Shown here piece after piece: positions 18,317-27,315 of a DNA stretch of 48,709 nucleotides. The stretch spans positions 1 to 48,709 of the forward strand of contig CAJXMN010000010.1 in NCBI GenBank assembly GCA_913056215.1, read 5' to 3'. The notes beneath the pieces were generated by a model, which worked only from the letters and a program-made list of their open reading frames with translations, was not told the DNA's origin and did not search any database. The position numbers were made by a program, and so were the translations under genes. Origin of the DNA: an uncultured Flavobacteriales bacterium (GTDB taxonomy: Bacteria; Bacteroidota; Bacteroidia; Flavobacteriales_D; Crocinitomicaceae). Position 1 is the stretch's first letter; each line of letters starts with the position of its first letter.

Positions 18317-19576
18317 TTAATCTATGCACTTTACGCGAATAACTTCGATTCTTCGGTCGGAAACAGCATCAATGCGCATCGAACAATTATCCAGCTCCAA
18401 CACTCGGCCCTCCTCTGGAATAGATTCAAAGTGATGTAACACCAACCCTCCAAGAGTTTCATATTCAGATGATTCTTCCAGCTCGAGACCATACTCTTCA
18501 TTCAAATAATCGATATCTTGCCGTGCTGAAAACAAGTAGGTATATTCATCAACCTGTTGTTCTAATAATTCTTCGTGGTCGTGTTCGTCTTCGATATCTC
18601 CGAAAATTTCCTCCACGACATCTTCAATAGTTACCAACCCGGAAGTTCCGCCGAATTCATCGACAACAACAGCTATATTACCGTGTTGCTTGGCGAAGAG
18701 TTCGAGTAAATCACGTGCCGGTATCGCCTCGGGCACAAATGAAATAGGGATCAATACCTCTTTCGTGCGCTGTGGTTTTTTAAAAAATTCAAAGCTGTGA
18801 ACGTACCCAATGATATTGTCGATTGTATCCCTATAAATCACAATTTTTGATAAGCCTGTTTCAATAAATTTTTCTTTCACTTCTGCCACGGACGTTTCAA
18901 CATCAAACGCGACAATATCTGTCCGGGGGATCATACAATCTCTTGCCTTGATGCTCGAAAATCCGAGTGCATTTTGCAAAATCTGCATTTCGTTATCCAG
19001 CTCTCCTTCTGCTTCCATACGTTCGTTTAGGTCACGGACATAATGATCGAGATCGATCTTCGAAAAGGCCGTCTTTCCCGTTTTAGTATCGATTCGAAAA
19101 ACGCGCAAAACTCCATTACTTAAAAACATCGTGAACATGGTAAGTGGGAAGAGTAGCAAATAAATAAAAGCTAATGGCAATGACAAAAAGTGCAGTAGTC
19201 GATTTGGATTAATTTGAAAGGTTGCTTTCGGCAAAAACTCAGCAGTAACGAGAATCAGCAGGGTTGAAATAATCGTTTGTATGATCAAGACGACGGCCTC
19301 ATGCTCTCCTACAAAATGGATGATTGAAGGTTCCAAAAGACGGGCCATCCAGATCCCGTATACAACCAACGCAATATTGTTTCCTAACAGCATTGTAGCA
19401 ATAAAGCGACTGTCGTTTTTAACAAAACTGGATAAAATTCGTCCTGCAAACGATCCTTTTTGATTGTCTAGTTCAATTTTTAAACGGTTGGCAGTTACAA
19501 AAGCTATTTCCAGGCCCGAAAAGAAAGCGGATGCTGCAAGCGCAATAAGAATAATGACCAAACTAGTGGGATCCAT
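18317..19576 (-). CDS. CNNM/CBS-domain membrane protein (hemolysin C/CorC family)
   Basis: This 419-residue protein has the standard family layout: a DUF21/CNNM membrane domain with about four helices (1-180; starts with SAFFSGLEIAFVTANR), a tandem CBS pair (about 205-330; MIPRTDIVAF, VVVDEFGGTSGLVTIEDVVEEIFGDIEDEHD) and a C-terminal CorC/HlyC domain (about 340-418; DYLNEEYGLELEESSEYETLGG). Family members handle magnesium or other cations, with CBS domains binding adenine nucleotides. Despite the family name there is no evidence of haemolysis. It differs in length and start from GldE, a gliding-motility relative, so I do not use that name. It lies 28 bases after purD and 87 bases before ppiD. 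Confidence 0.87.
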   Translation of the reverse strand: MDPTSLVIILIALAASAFFSGLEIAFVTANRLKIELDNQKGSFAGRILSSFVKNDSRFIATMLLGNNIALVVYGIWMARLLEPSIIHFVGEHEAVVLIIQTIISTLLILVTAEFLPKATFQINPNRLLHFLSLPLAFIYLLLFPLTMFTMFLSNGVLRVFRIDTKTGKTAFSKIDLDHYVRDLNERMEAEGELDNEMQILQNALGFSSIKARDCMIPRTDIVAFDVETSVAEVKEKFIETGLSKIVIYRDTIDNIIGYVHSFEFFKKPQRTKEVLIPISFVPEAIPARDLLELFAKQHGNIAVVVDEFGGTSGLVTIEDVVEEIFGDIEDEHDHEELLEQQVDEYTYLFSARQDIDYLNEEYGLELEESSEYETLGGLVLHHFESIPEEGRVLELDNCSMRIDAVSDRRIEVIRVKCID

Positions 19577-19604
19577 AACTTGTGAAAATACAAAATTTCA
19601 TGAA

Positions 19605-20879
19605 TTACATGAGGTCTTTTCCAATGTCCTTTCGATAATAAGCTCCTTCAAACTCGATGTTCTCAATACTCTCATACGTCGTCTCCAGCGCAGCGGCAAC
19701 ATCCTTACCTAAAGAAGTGACAGCTATTACGCGTCCGCCAGCAGTAGTAACAGCTGGCCCGTCAGCGGCTGTTCCTGCATGAAAAACAATGCTATTTGAA
19801 ACTCCATTCAAACCGTAAATTGTTTTTCCTTTCTCATATTTCTCTGGGTAACCTCCGGATACCATCATGACTGTCGCTGCAGTTCTAGGGTCAAATTCAA
19901 CATCTCTTTCCGACAACGTTTGTGTGGCCACTCCTTCAAACAAGTCGATAAGGTCGGAACGGAGCCGTGGCAGTACTACTTCGGTCTCTGGATCGCCAAG
20001 GCGACAGTTATATTCAATAACATAAGGGTCTCCATTGACATTTATTAATCCAAAAAAGATGAATCCTTTGTAGGTCATACCATCTTTTTTCAACCCTTTA
20101 ATTGTAGGGATGATCACCTGATTTAATACTTTATCTGAAAAGCCGCTTTTTGCAAAGGGAACGGGGCTAACGGCGCCCATACCTCCCGTGTTCAGGCCTT
20201 TATCTCCTTCTCCAATCCGCTTGTAGTCTTTTGCATCGGGAAAAACCTTGTATCCATCGCCGTCGGTGAGCACAAAAACGGACATCTCGATGCCTTCTAA
20301 GAATTCTTCAATGACGACCGTTTTGCTCGCATTGCCAAACTTATCTTCCACCAACATGTTGTTGAGTTCAGCTTTTGCCGCTTTTAAATCGTCGAGGATG
20401 AGTACACCTTTACCCCCAGCTAACCCATCTGCTTTGAGCACATAAGGCGGTTGCATTTGTTCAAGAAACTTCAACCCCTCTTTCAATGTGGGTTTCGTGA
20501 ACGATCTGTATTTCGCCGTTGGAATATTGTGGCGTTTCATAAAGTCCTTGGCAAAATCTTTACTTCCTTCGAGCTGAGCGGCTGCTTTATTCGGACCAAT
20601 GATCGGAATTGTTTTTAAGTATTCGTCCTGCTCGAAATAATCGACAATACCGTTGACGAGGGGTGCCTCGGGACCGACAACAACCATGTTGATTTCGTTA
20701 TCGCGTACAGCTTTTTCTACAGCGTCGAAATCGTTGGGGTCTACGGACAAGTTTTTGCCCAAGCTGCGCGTCCCCGCATTTCCGGGTGCTATAAAAAGCG
20801 CTTCGAGGGTGCTACTTCTACTCAGCTTCCATGCCAATGCGTGTTCGCGACCTCCAGACCCTAACAGTAAAATATTCAT
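19605..20879 (-). CDS. purD: Phosphoribosylamine--glycine ligase
   Basis: PurD joins glycine to 5-phosphoribosylamine using ATP, the second step of purine synthesis in the cytoplasm. The sequence begins with the classic MNILLLGSGGREHALAWKL, has the ATP-grasp region (PYVLKADGLAGGKGVLI, about 130-200) and the signature EYNCRLGDPETEVVLPRL. At 424 residues it is full length. It has its own upstream -7 box and is followed after 28 bases by the CNNM gene, with which it may be cotranscribed. No other purine genes are in the window. Confidence 0.97.
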   Translation of the reverse strand: MNILLLGSGGREHALAWKLSRSSTLEALFIAPGNAGTRSLGKNLSVDPNDFDAVEKAVRDNEINMVVVGPEAPLVNGIVDYFEQDEYLKTIPIIGPNKAAAQLEGSKDFAKDFMKRHNIPTAKYRSFTKPTLKEGLKFLEQMQPPYVLKADGLAGGKGVLILDDLKAAKAELNNMLVEDKFGNASKTVVIEEFLEGIEMSVFVLTDGDGYKVFPDAKDYKRIGEGDKGLNTGGMGAVSPVPFAKSGFSDKVLNQVIIPTIKGLKKDGMTYKGFIFFGLINVNGDPYVIEYNCRLGDPETEVVLPRLRSDLIDLFEGVATQTLSERDVEFDPRTAATVMMVSGGYPEKYEKGKTIYGLNGVSNSIVFHAGTAADGPAVTTAGGRVIAVTSLGKDVAAALETTYESIENIEFEGAYYRKDIGKDLM

Positions 20880-20898
20880 AGTTCGTCAATTGTGAGGA

Positions 20899-20906
20899 CA
20901 AAGGTA
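20899..20906 (-). promoter_or_regulatory. -7 box TACCTTTG for purD
   Basis: On the minus strand TACCTTTG lies about 20 bases before the purD ATG. It is identical to the boxes before the WD40-caspase gene and the DAO-type gene. No clear -33 TTG was found at normal spacing. Confidence 0.55.
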
Positions 20907-20959
20907 ATATTTCGCAGATAAGGAGGAGTAATATTAGCTGGCGATTTTCAACGGTCAAC

Positions 20960-21724
20960 CTATTGATAAGCTGTAAATATCACAATTGTTTCAGTTTCAT
21001 AATCAGTGATATTTAGTGTAAATCCGCCTGAATTAAAACTTGTTAATGAACCTCTCAAATAACCTAATAAATTTCCATTTTGATTCCCATAGCGTATACC
21101 AATACACTCTGAATCTGATGCATAGCGGCTTATGTCATTAATAGAATTACCATGACTTCCACCACAGATTACTTGTTGTTCTGTAACCCCGTAATTTGTC
21201 GCATAACCGGTCATATAGTTGAATGAGTTACTTATTCCGCCATTGTTGTTGTTGGTTCCGTTATCTGAATCCACATTATATCCACCGGCACTTCCGCCAA
21301 AATCTCCACTGACATTACCATAAGCTTCAAACTTTATCGAGCGTGGCTGAAAAGGCAAACCGGTAATATTCACATTACCCGTACTATTGATGATAAATTT
21401 TCCCACGTAAACATCGGGACGATCGTCAACTAAACGCATCCACTCTGTGCCGTCCCAATAGTAAAACCCCGGCCGAACAGCGTTAGCTCCCGTTCCAGAA
21501 GTGGCCGTATTGTAGACCAGCAAGGATGTTGCCGGAGCCGTCACCGGATTATTATTATTTTTAGCCACGAGCGCAATCCTCGGCACCAAAATTCCTTTAT
21601 CTGTCGCTTCAACGTCGAGCATAGCGGAGTTATCCCCAGCTGCTCCTGTCTCGTTGACCCCAACTGTTTGGGTAAACCCCGTCATTACACTAAATGCGAA
21701 CAGCATTAATAATAAAGATCTCAT
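20960..21724 (-). CDS. Exported protein with Bacteroidota 'ILVPR' N-terminal module
   Basis: This 254-residue protein has a signal peptide (MRSLLLMLFAFSVMTGFTQ). The mature N-terminus reads VGVNETGAAGDNSAMLDVEATDKGILVPRIAL in part, a module seen at the start of many Bacteroidota surface proteins (AMLDVESTxKGxLxPRM style). FYYWDGTEWMRL follows, a motif shared with tail-fibre-like and adhesin stalk proteins. The C-terminal 150 residues are Gly/Asn/Ser-rich and beta-like (GGSAGGYNVDSDNGTNNNNGG). There is no obvious T9SS tail. It begins four bases after the stop of the T9SS type A gene and should be its operon partner. Function unknown; a surface structure is likely. Confidence 0.75.
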   Translation of the reverse strand: MRSLLLMLFAFSVMTGFTQTVGVNETGAAGDNSAMLDVEATDKGILVPRIALVAKNNNNPVTAPATSLLVYNTATSGTGANAVRPGFYYWDGTEWMRLVDDRPDVYVGKFIINSTGNVNITGLPFQPRSIKFEAYGNVSGDFGGSAGGYNVDSDNGTNNNNGGISNSFNYMTGYATNYGVTEQQVICGGSHGNSINDISRYASDSECIGIRYGNQNGNLLGYLRGSLTSFNSGGFTLNITDYETETIVIFTAYQ

Positions 21725-21728
21725 AACA

Positions 21729-23030
21729 TTATTGTTTAAATAGTAGTTTAGTACTCACGTTGATTCGCGAGTTCATTATTCTTAAATTGTAAAAACCTGT
21801 TTCAACACGAGGCATCTCCAGGGCTTTTTGACTATTTCCTTTATCTAAATGATACTTCCCGAAATTCCATACAGCTTTTCCATTGGCGTCGTACAATTGA
21901 ATTTTTACCTCCTCTGAGCGCTTCAGCTCAGAACTAATAACGACTTGTTTGAGTTGATGATTCAATGATACATCAAAAAGATCCTCGAATGGCTGACATG
22001 GTTGTACACTTTCAATCGGGAAAATTTCTTGTTTCCCATCAAAATCAACCTGAACTAATCGGTAATAAGCAACTTCTATAGAAGAATTAATATCCACAAA
22101 TGAATAATAATTTTTATTACTCGAGTTTCCTGCTGCTTCAACAGTCCCTATGGTTTTCCAATGATTACCACTCAAACTCTTCTGAACCTTGAATAGTTTG
22201 CTATTCAGTTCACTTTCTGTTTCCCACTCTACGACTGGAGTTCCGTCCTCACATTCAACAGCGAACCAACTCAGTTCTACTGGCAGTGGATTACTATCAT
22301 CTACTAAATTCCATGCTTCGTACAAGTTTGAACCTGCAACAGTAGCGTTCATTACTGCGTCCGTACCGTTATCAACACCGTAATACAAGTTCATTCCAGG
22401 CCCCCCGTCAGTCCAGCTGTTGGTGTTCGAATTAAACCGTTGGGCGAGTAAGGCTCCCGGTGCGCAAATATTACCTGCACATTCGGCTGGATCGTATCCA
22501 AAGTTAATATTCACATCAGGTCGCGTCGTATAATTCATAGCATCAATGATCCAGAAACGATCAATCATGTAGTCAGAGTTATCGGTAGTTTCGGTATTCT
22601 GATCCAATACGTTCGTTACCATGGATGGATATATCGTGTTATTCACTGCGGTGGGGTAAGTAGAAAACTCAATATCGTTCCCATTTCCTGCCGCAGTTAT
22701 CTGAAAAGTGAGCGGTATTGAAGTACCCGAATTCGTAATGAACGGTATTGTATAAGTGCCCGTGTTATTACCAATCAACCACTTGATTTTATGAAATTCG
22801 CTTTCGGATCGTATGAAGCCTCCGGATCCAACAGTTGTAATTGCATTTGGTGAAGCATTTCCTAAAACAACGTATGCAGGAGTAATGGTTGTTCCTCCGC
22901 TCATTGTAACAAACGACCCACCCGACAGCACCAATTGACCCTGAGATAAGAGCGAACTTCCCCAGATTGCCATGTAAAATAGCACTGAAAACAGCATTAA
23001 ACACTTGTATAGAACTCCGATAACTCGCAT
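21729..23030 (-). CDS. Secreted cell-surface protein with C-terminal T9SS type A sorting domain
   Basis: This 433-residue protein (from the ATG at 23030, chosen because it puts a proper signal peptide MRVIGVLYKCLMLFSV at the start; an ATG at 23069 would add 13 residues) has a beta-rich N-terminal region (LVLSGGSFVTMSGGTTITPA). A linker containing NPLPVELSWFAVEC follows, the standard motif before a fibronectin-like module (VVEWETESELNSKLFKVQKS). The final ~80 residues form a Por secretion-system sorting domain: IQLYDANGKAVW, METGFYNLRI-like and a basic end KLLFKQ. The type IX system exports such proteins across the outer membrane and trims or anchors them. The ILVPR protein gene follows at once. 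Confidence 0.85.
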   Translation of the reverse strand: MRVIGVLYKCLMLFSVLFYMAIWGSSLLSQGQLVLSGGSFVTMSGGTTITPAYVVLGNASPNAITTVGSGGFIRSESEFHKIKWLIGNNTGTYTIPFITNSGTSIPLTFQITAAGNGNDIEFSTYPTAVNNTIYPSMVTNVLDQNTETTDNSDYMIDRFWIIDAMNYTTRPDVNINFGYDPAECAGNICAPGALLAQRFNSNTNSWTDGGPGMNLYYGVDNGTDAVMNATVAGSNLYEAWNLVDDSNPLPVELSWFAVECEDGTPVVEWETESELNSKLFKVQKSLSGNHWKTIGTVEAAGNSSNKNYYSFVDINSSIEVAYYRLVQVDFDGKQEIFPIESVQPCQPFEDLFDVSLNHQLKQVVISSELKRSEEVKIQLYDANGKAVWNFGKYHLDKGNSQKALEMPRVETGFYNLRIMNSRINVSTKLLFKQ

Positions 23031-23258
23031 ACTTGGGATAAATGTACTAATCACGTAACAAATTAACAAAATTTTTGTACTGTTCTCTTTTTACGTGTGC
23101 GTATATATTCATCATCTTAAACTATGTAAAAGCACTTAATCTTAATTTTGTTTTGGACTCCAGCGCACTTTTTCAAAAAACAGGTATTTTAATGTTTGAT
23201 TGCATTCGAGGTAACCCCCTAATTTTGAATTCTTGTAATATTTCGAATTGTCATCAGC

Positions 23259-23285
23259 TTGCAATAGTTCTATTTTTTAACTTTG
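23259..23285 (+). promoter_or_regulatory. Promoter for the tryptophan dioxygenase gene
   Basis: TTG (23259-23261) and TAACTTTG (23278-23285) are separated by 16 bases and lie 24 bases before the ATG at 23310. The -7 box is a perfect TAnnTTTG match. Confidence 0.6.
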
Positions 23286-23309
23286 TGCGTTACATAAAAC
23301 CAAAAAAGC

Positions 23310-24266
23310 ATGGAAATCACTCCGGAAATTCGGGAAAAGCTCGAAAAAATTAACGATAAATATGCCGCATTAGGTCAGGATATGAGCTCCTATTTAGATG
23401 GGCTTTTGCATGCAGACACGGTAAAGTATTGGGATTATATTGCCGTAGATACATTGTTGAGTCTTCAAAAGCCTCGCACCAGTTTTCCTGATGAAATCAT
23501 TTTTATTGTGTATCATCAAATTACGGAGCTCTATTTCAAATTGTGTTTACATGAGTTTGACCAAATTTCCGAACAGGAGCACCTCTCAGCTGATTTCCTC
23601 GTTGAGCGCACCACCCGCATTAATCGTTATTTTGAAGCGCTTACAAAGTCATTTGACATCATGGTGCAAGGTATGGAAAAAGAACAATTTCTAAAGTTCC
23701 GGATGTCGTTATTACCCGCCAGTGGTTTCCAGTCTGCTCAATACCGTTTAGTGGAAATGGCATCCACAGACTTTGTAAATTTAGTTCACAAGGATGTTCG
23801 TCACAAGTTCGACAACACCTCATCTATTTCAGAAATGTATGAGCATATTTATTGGAAAGAGGGGGCTACAGAGCTGGCTTCTGGTAAAAAAACGTTAACG
23901 CTCGAACAGTTTGAGGAGCGCTACAGTGCGGAATTCATTAAATACGCACAGGAAAAGGTCGAAAACAATTTGTGGCAATGCTATCTACGCCTTGAAAAAT
24001 CTGACCGCGAACGCGAAGATGTTATTCGAGCACTCAAACAAAACGATGTGAACGTTAATATCAACTGGCCTTTAGTACATTACAAATCTGCGGCTCGTTA
24101 TCTGCAAAAAGATCCGAACGATGTAGCTGCAACAGGCGGCACGAATTGGCAAAAATATTTGCCTCCACGCTTTCAAAAACGAATTTTTTATCCAGATTTG
24201 TGGTCTGAAAAAGAAAAAGAGGAATGGGGAAAATCATGGGTCGAAGATATTTTAGCAATTTCTTAA
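23310..24266 (+). CDS. Tryptophan 2,3-dioxygenase family protein
   Basis: This 318-residue heme enzyme opens the tryptophan indole ring to give N-formylkynurenine, the first step of the kynurenine route. The family motif FIVYHQITELYFKL is present near residue 65, and FRMSLLPASGFQSAQYR matches the substrate-binding loop (normally RxxSGFQS). The C-terminal region has GGTNWQKYLPPRFQKRIFYPDLW. It is longer than the classical ~280-residue bacterial enzyme but fits the Bacteroidota branch. No other kynurenine genes are nearby. Its last codons overlap the start of the M23 lipoprotein gene by 31 bases, so translation of the two is probably coupled. Confidence 0.87.
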   Translation: MEITPEIREKLEKINDKYAALGQDMSSYLDGLLHADTVKYWDYIAVDTLLSLQKPRTSFPDEIIFIVYHQITELYFKLCLHEFDQISEQEHLSADFLVERTTRINRYFEALTKSFDIMVQGMEKEQFLKFRMSLLPASGFQSAQYRLVEMASTDFVNLVHKDVRHKFDNTSSISEMYEHIYWKEGATELASGKKTLTLEQFEERYSAEFIKYAQEKVENNLWQCYLRLEKSDREREDVIRALKQNDVNVNINWPLVHYKSAARYLQKDPNDVAATGGTNWQKYLPPRFQKRIFYPDLWSEKEKEEWGKSWVEDILAIS

Positions 24267-25537
24267 TTTTAGGCGTTCTATTCATCGCCTTTTCTTTTTT
24301 CATGGGGTCGTGCAACTCCTCTAATCAAGAGGTTCCAGATGATGTGCCTACTCAGGACACAGTGCCTGTGGTTCAAGAAAACATGCGCTTTGGTTTCAAC
24401 CTCGATTCGTATGATGTATATTATGATACCGTAAAAAACGGCTGGACATGGAGCCATTTGCTCCTGCCTTATAATCTTGATCAGTATACAATTAATACCA
24501 CAGCAAAAGCAGCTAAAGACAGCAGCGTTGCTCTAAAATATATCAATGCGGGAAAACCTTTCATGGTACTGACTAAGAAAGGGGACACGACAAGAACGGT
24601 TCAACACATGGTTTATGAACCCGACGTGTTTTCTTATATCACATTTGACTTTACCAACGATTCAGTTCAGATCAACCGTCAAAATCGCCCAGTTCTCGTT
24701 GAAGAAAAAACAATTAGTGGTATGATCTATCCTAACTCCAACCTCTCTTCAGAACTTAGTAAATCATTTGACAGTTACGTCATGGCTGCTGCGCTAACAG
24801 AATCCATTGAAGGCGTGCTGGCCTGGAGTATCGACTTCTTTAAATTACAGCCTGGTGATCGCTTCGTTGTTTTTTACGAGCAAAAATCTGTTGATGGTGT
24901 TCCCTATTCAGTGAAGAAGATTAATGCCATTTGGTTTGAACACAACGATGCCCCCATTTACGCTTTCCATTTTCAAGATAGTACTGGAGAAGTGAGCGGC
25001 TATTATGATGAGAAAGGTCGAGAGACTAAACGACCATTTTTAATGTCCCCCGTGAAGTTTGCGCGCATCAGTTCATCGTTCAACAGAAATCGTTTTCACC
25101 CCATATACAAAACGCGCAGGGCACACTTAGGCACAGACTATGCTGCTCCTACAGGCACTCCTATTTTAGCAACAGCCGATGGTACAATTAGCCGCGCTGC
25201 CCGAAGCCGCGGTAATGGTATTTATGTCAAAATACGACACAATTCGACATATGACACACAATACCTTCATATGAGTAAAATTGCGTCGGGGATTCGGCCC
25301 GGTGTACGCGTAAAACAAGGAGATGTCATCGGTTTCGTAGGGTCTACTGGAGCTGCCACTGGTCCTCATGTCTGTTATCGATTCTGGAAAAACGGAAGAC
25401 AAATTAATCACCGTGCAGAAAAGTTCCCTAAATCAGAACCAATGAAGGATGCTGTTTTACCAGAATTCCGCAATTATATAGAACCTATTAAAAAGAGGTT
25501 GGATCGCAAAATAGAACAATTACCGGTTCTTTCTTAA
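24236..25537 (+). CDS. M23-family peptidoglycan metallopeptidase lipoprotein
   Basis: This 433-residue protein (ATG at 24236; an ATG at 24224 is equally possible) has a hydrophobic signal and a lipobox-like MGSC at about residue 26, so it is probably a lipoprotein. The C-terminal LytM/M23 domain (about 280-400) shows H297-L-G-T-D301, the catalytic His345 in YLHMSK and His378 in GPHVCYRFW. In classical LytM proteins the last motif is HxH, with the second His binding zinc; here that position is Cys380. It may still bind zinc through Cys, or may be an inactive regulator of another hydrolase. The N-terminal part resembles the OapA/NlpD-type linker of envelope endopeptidases. The gene overlaps the dioxygenase gene by 31 bases. 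Confidence 0.85.
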   Translation: MGRRYFSNFLILGVLFIAFSFFMGSCNSSNQEVPDDVPTQDTVPVVQENMRFGFNLDSYDVYYDTVKNGWTWSHLLLPYNLDQYTINTTAKAAKDSSVALKYINAGKPFMVLTKKGDTTRTVQHMVYEPDVFSYITFDFTNDSVQINRQNRPVLVEEKTISGMIYPNSNLSSELSKSFDSYVMAAALTESIEGVLAWSIDFFKLQPGDRFVVFYEQKSVDGVPYSVKKINAIWFEHNDAPIYAFHFQDSTGEVSGYYDEKGRETKRPFLMSPVKFARISSSFNRNRFHPIYKTRRAHLGTDYAAPTGTPILATADGTISRAARSRGNGIYVKIRHNSTYDTQYLHMSKIASGIRPGVRVKQGDVIGFVGSTGAATGPHVCYRFWKNGRQINHRAEKFPKSEPMKDAVLPEFRNYIEPIKKRLDRKIEQLPVLS

Positions 25538-25596
25538 CTCACTCATGAACTTGCGTTTAATTTTTTTGTTTATTTTTATAAAAAGCACAGTTGATT

Positions 25597-26034
25597 ATGG
25601 TTATAAGTGTTTATGATAAAAACAATCCTCTCGACCGGTTTTCGGAGGATGACATTGTACAGTTTCTATACGAAGCTCTCGAGCAATTTGGTGATCCGAA
25701 AGCAGATATACGGCGTTGCTTGAACTATGCGTTTGAAAATATATCTTCATTTGGGGGGAAAGTAATTTTGGCCTCCGAAGAAGACAAAATAGGTGGCGCT
25801 GTGATCATCAATAATACAGGAATGAAGGGGTATATTCCAGAACATATACTCGTTTACATCGCTGTTGGGCCCGACCAAAGAGGAAAAGGTTTAGGTGAAA
25901 AATTAATGGAAAAAGCCGCCGAAGTCACTGAAGGAGCTATTGCGCTTCACGTGGAAGAAGATAATCCCGCACTGCATCTTTATGAAAAAATAGGTTATGA
26001 AAACAAATATTTAGAAATGCGATTATCCAAATAA
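25597..26034 (+). CDS. GNAT-family N-acetyltransferase
   Basis: This 145-residue protein has the GNAT acetyl-CoA motif: IAVGPDQRGKGLGEKLMEKA (motif A, with the QRGKGLG pyrophosphate loop) and HLYEKIGYENKYLEMRL (motif B). I chose the ATG at 25597 rather than the in-frame TTG at 25591. It ends three bases before the PLP racemase gene, so the two are an operon, and the acetyl acceptor may be an amino acid made or used by that enzyme. A possible -7 box TATTTTTA lies at 25571-25578. The substrate cannot be read from the sequence. Confidence 0.85.
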   Translation: MVISVYDKNNPLDRFSEDDIVQFLYEALEQFGDPKADIRRCLNYAFENISSFGGKVILASEEDKIGGAVIINNTGMKGYIPEHILVYIAVGPDQRGKGLGEKLMEKAAEVTEGAIALHVEEDNPALHLYEKIGYENKYLEMRLSK

Positions 26035-26037
26035 ATC

Positions 26038-27105
26038 ATGGCGCAGCTTACAATTGATAAAAACAAACTCAGTAAAAACTTTGATTATTTGGATGCCTTG
26101 TTTAAGAAGCATGATATCCAATGGTCTATCACCACTAAACTACTTTGTGGGCACAAAGATTTGATTCAAACAGTCTTAGATTTTGATCTCAATCAGTATT
26201 GCGATTCGCGGATCGATAATTTGAAAGTAATTAAAGACATCCAGCCCAATGCAGAAACCATACTCATTAAACCCCCCCAATTGAAATTGGTGAACGATGT
26301 TGTAAAATACGCCGATATTAGCCTCAATTCAGAAAAATCCACAATTCAGGCACTTTCAAAGGCAGCAGAAGAACAGGACGTTACGCACAAGGTGATTATT
26401 ATGATTGAAATGGGGGAGATCCGAGAAGGTGTAATGCGAGACTCATTTGTTGATTTCTATGCCTCCGTTTTTGAATTATCTCACATTGATGTTGTAGGGG
26501 TAGGAACAAACTTGTCTTGTATGAGTGGTGTACTTCCCAATCAAGATAAATTAATACAGCTTTCTTTATACAAGCAGCTCGTGGAAGCAAAATTCAATAA
26601 AAAAATTAAATATGTTTCTGGGGGCTCGTCTGTAACTATTCCTTTAATCTTTCAGAATCGACTCCCGAAAGGTATCAATCACTTCAGAGTAGGAGAAACG
26701 CTGTTTTTCGGAACCGATGTTTATAACGATAACGTTTTACCCGAAATGGAACATCAAATATTTACCCTTTCTGCAGACATTATTGAGATGCATAAAAAAC
26801 CCACCTCTCCATCAGGAAAAATGGGTACAACTCTGGAGGGAAAACGCAAAAAAGTGAAAGCGGGGAAGTTAGAAATGGGGTATCGTGCTATCGTGGATTT
26901 GGGCTTACTCGATGTCGACGAAGATCACATTGAACCTCAATTAGAAAATGCTTCCATTGCCGGTGGAAGTTCTGATATGTACGTTGTAGACCTCGGCGAT
27001 AATGATACAGATTTGCAAGTCGGTGATCGCATTCATTTTTCAATCGATTACATGGGTGCCTTGCGCTTGTTAAATTCAAAGTATATCGATAAAAAGATCT
27101 TGTAA
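26038..27105 (+). CDS. Alanine/ornithine racemase-like PLP enzyme
   Basis: This 355-residue protein has the fold-type III PLP barrel of alanine racemases. The PLP lysine is probably in ITTKLLCGHKD (about residue 35), and the glycine-rich phosphate-binding strand is YVSGGSSVTIPL (about 195). The C-terminal region has VVDLGLLDVD, MYVVDLGDND and DRIHFSIDYMGALRLL. The length and the TKLLCG wording fit the ornithine-racemase-like branch better than canonical Alr (about 370 residues with a distinct C-terminal domain). It probably interconverts L- and D-forms of an amino acid. The GNAT gene lies three bases upstream, suggesting a paired pathway. Substrate is inferred only from family resemblance. 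Confidence 0.8.
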   Translation: MAQLTIDKNKLSKNFDYLDALFKKHDIQWSITTKLLCGHKDLIQTVLDFDLNQYCDSRIDNLKVIKDIQPNAETILIKPPQLKLVNDVVKYADISLNSEKSTIQALSKAAEEQDVTHKVIIMIEMGEIREGVMRDSFVDFYASVFELSHIDVVGVGTNLSCMSGVLPNQDKLIQLSLYKQLVEAKFNKKIKYVSGGSSVTIPLIFQNRLPKGINHFRVGETLFFGTDVYNDNVLPEMEHQIFTLSADIIEMHKKPTSPSGKMGTTLEGKRKKVKAGKLEMGYRAIVDLGLLDVDEDHIEPQLENASIAGGSSDMYVVDLGDNDTDLQVGDRIHFSIDYMGALRLLNSKYIDKKIL

Positions 27106-27315
27106 TCTTACTCTTATCAACCCTATATTTTCTAATTCATAGCGTAAAAGAGTAGACTCACTGTTTTCAATTGACAAAAACGAATTGATGTCATTTATGA
27201 TAAAAGCGTCGAATCGCAGCATTAGGTGCAATTTGAAGCAACCTTTCTTTATTACTAACGTCTACAACACAGAAGATATCAATTATGAAATCTTAAACTT
27301 GTAAATGATTAAATT

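Noticed and set aside
18317-19576. Naming the CNNM/CBS protein GldE or a hemolysin
   Set aside because: Domains fit the whole CNNM/CorC family; no gliding gene is next to it, and there is no evidence for a toxin.
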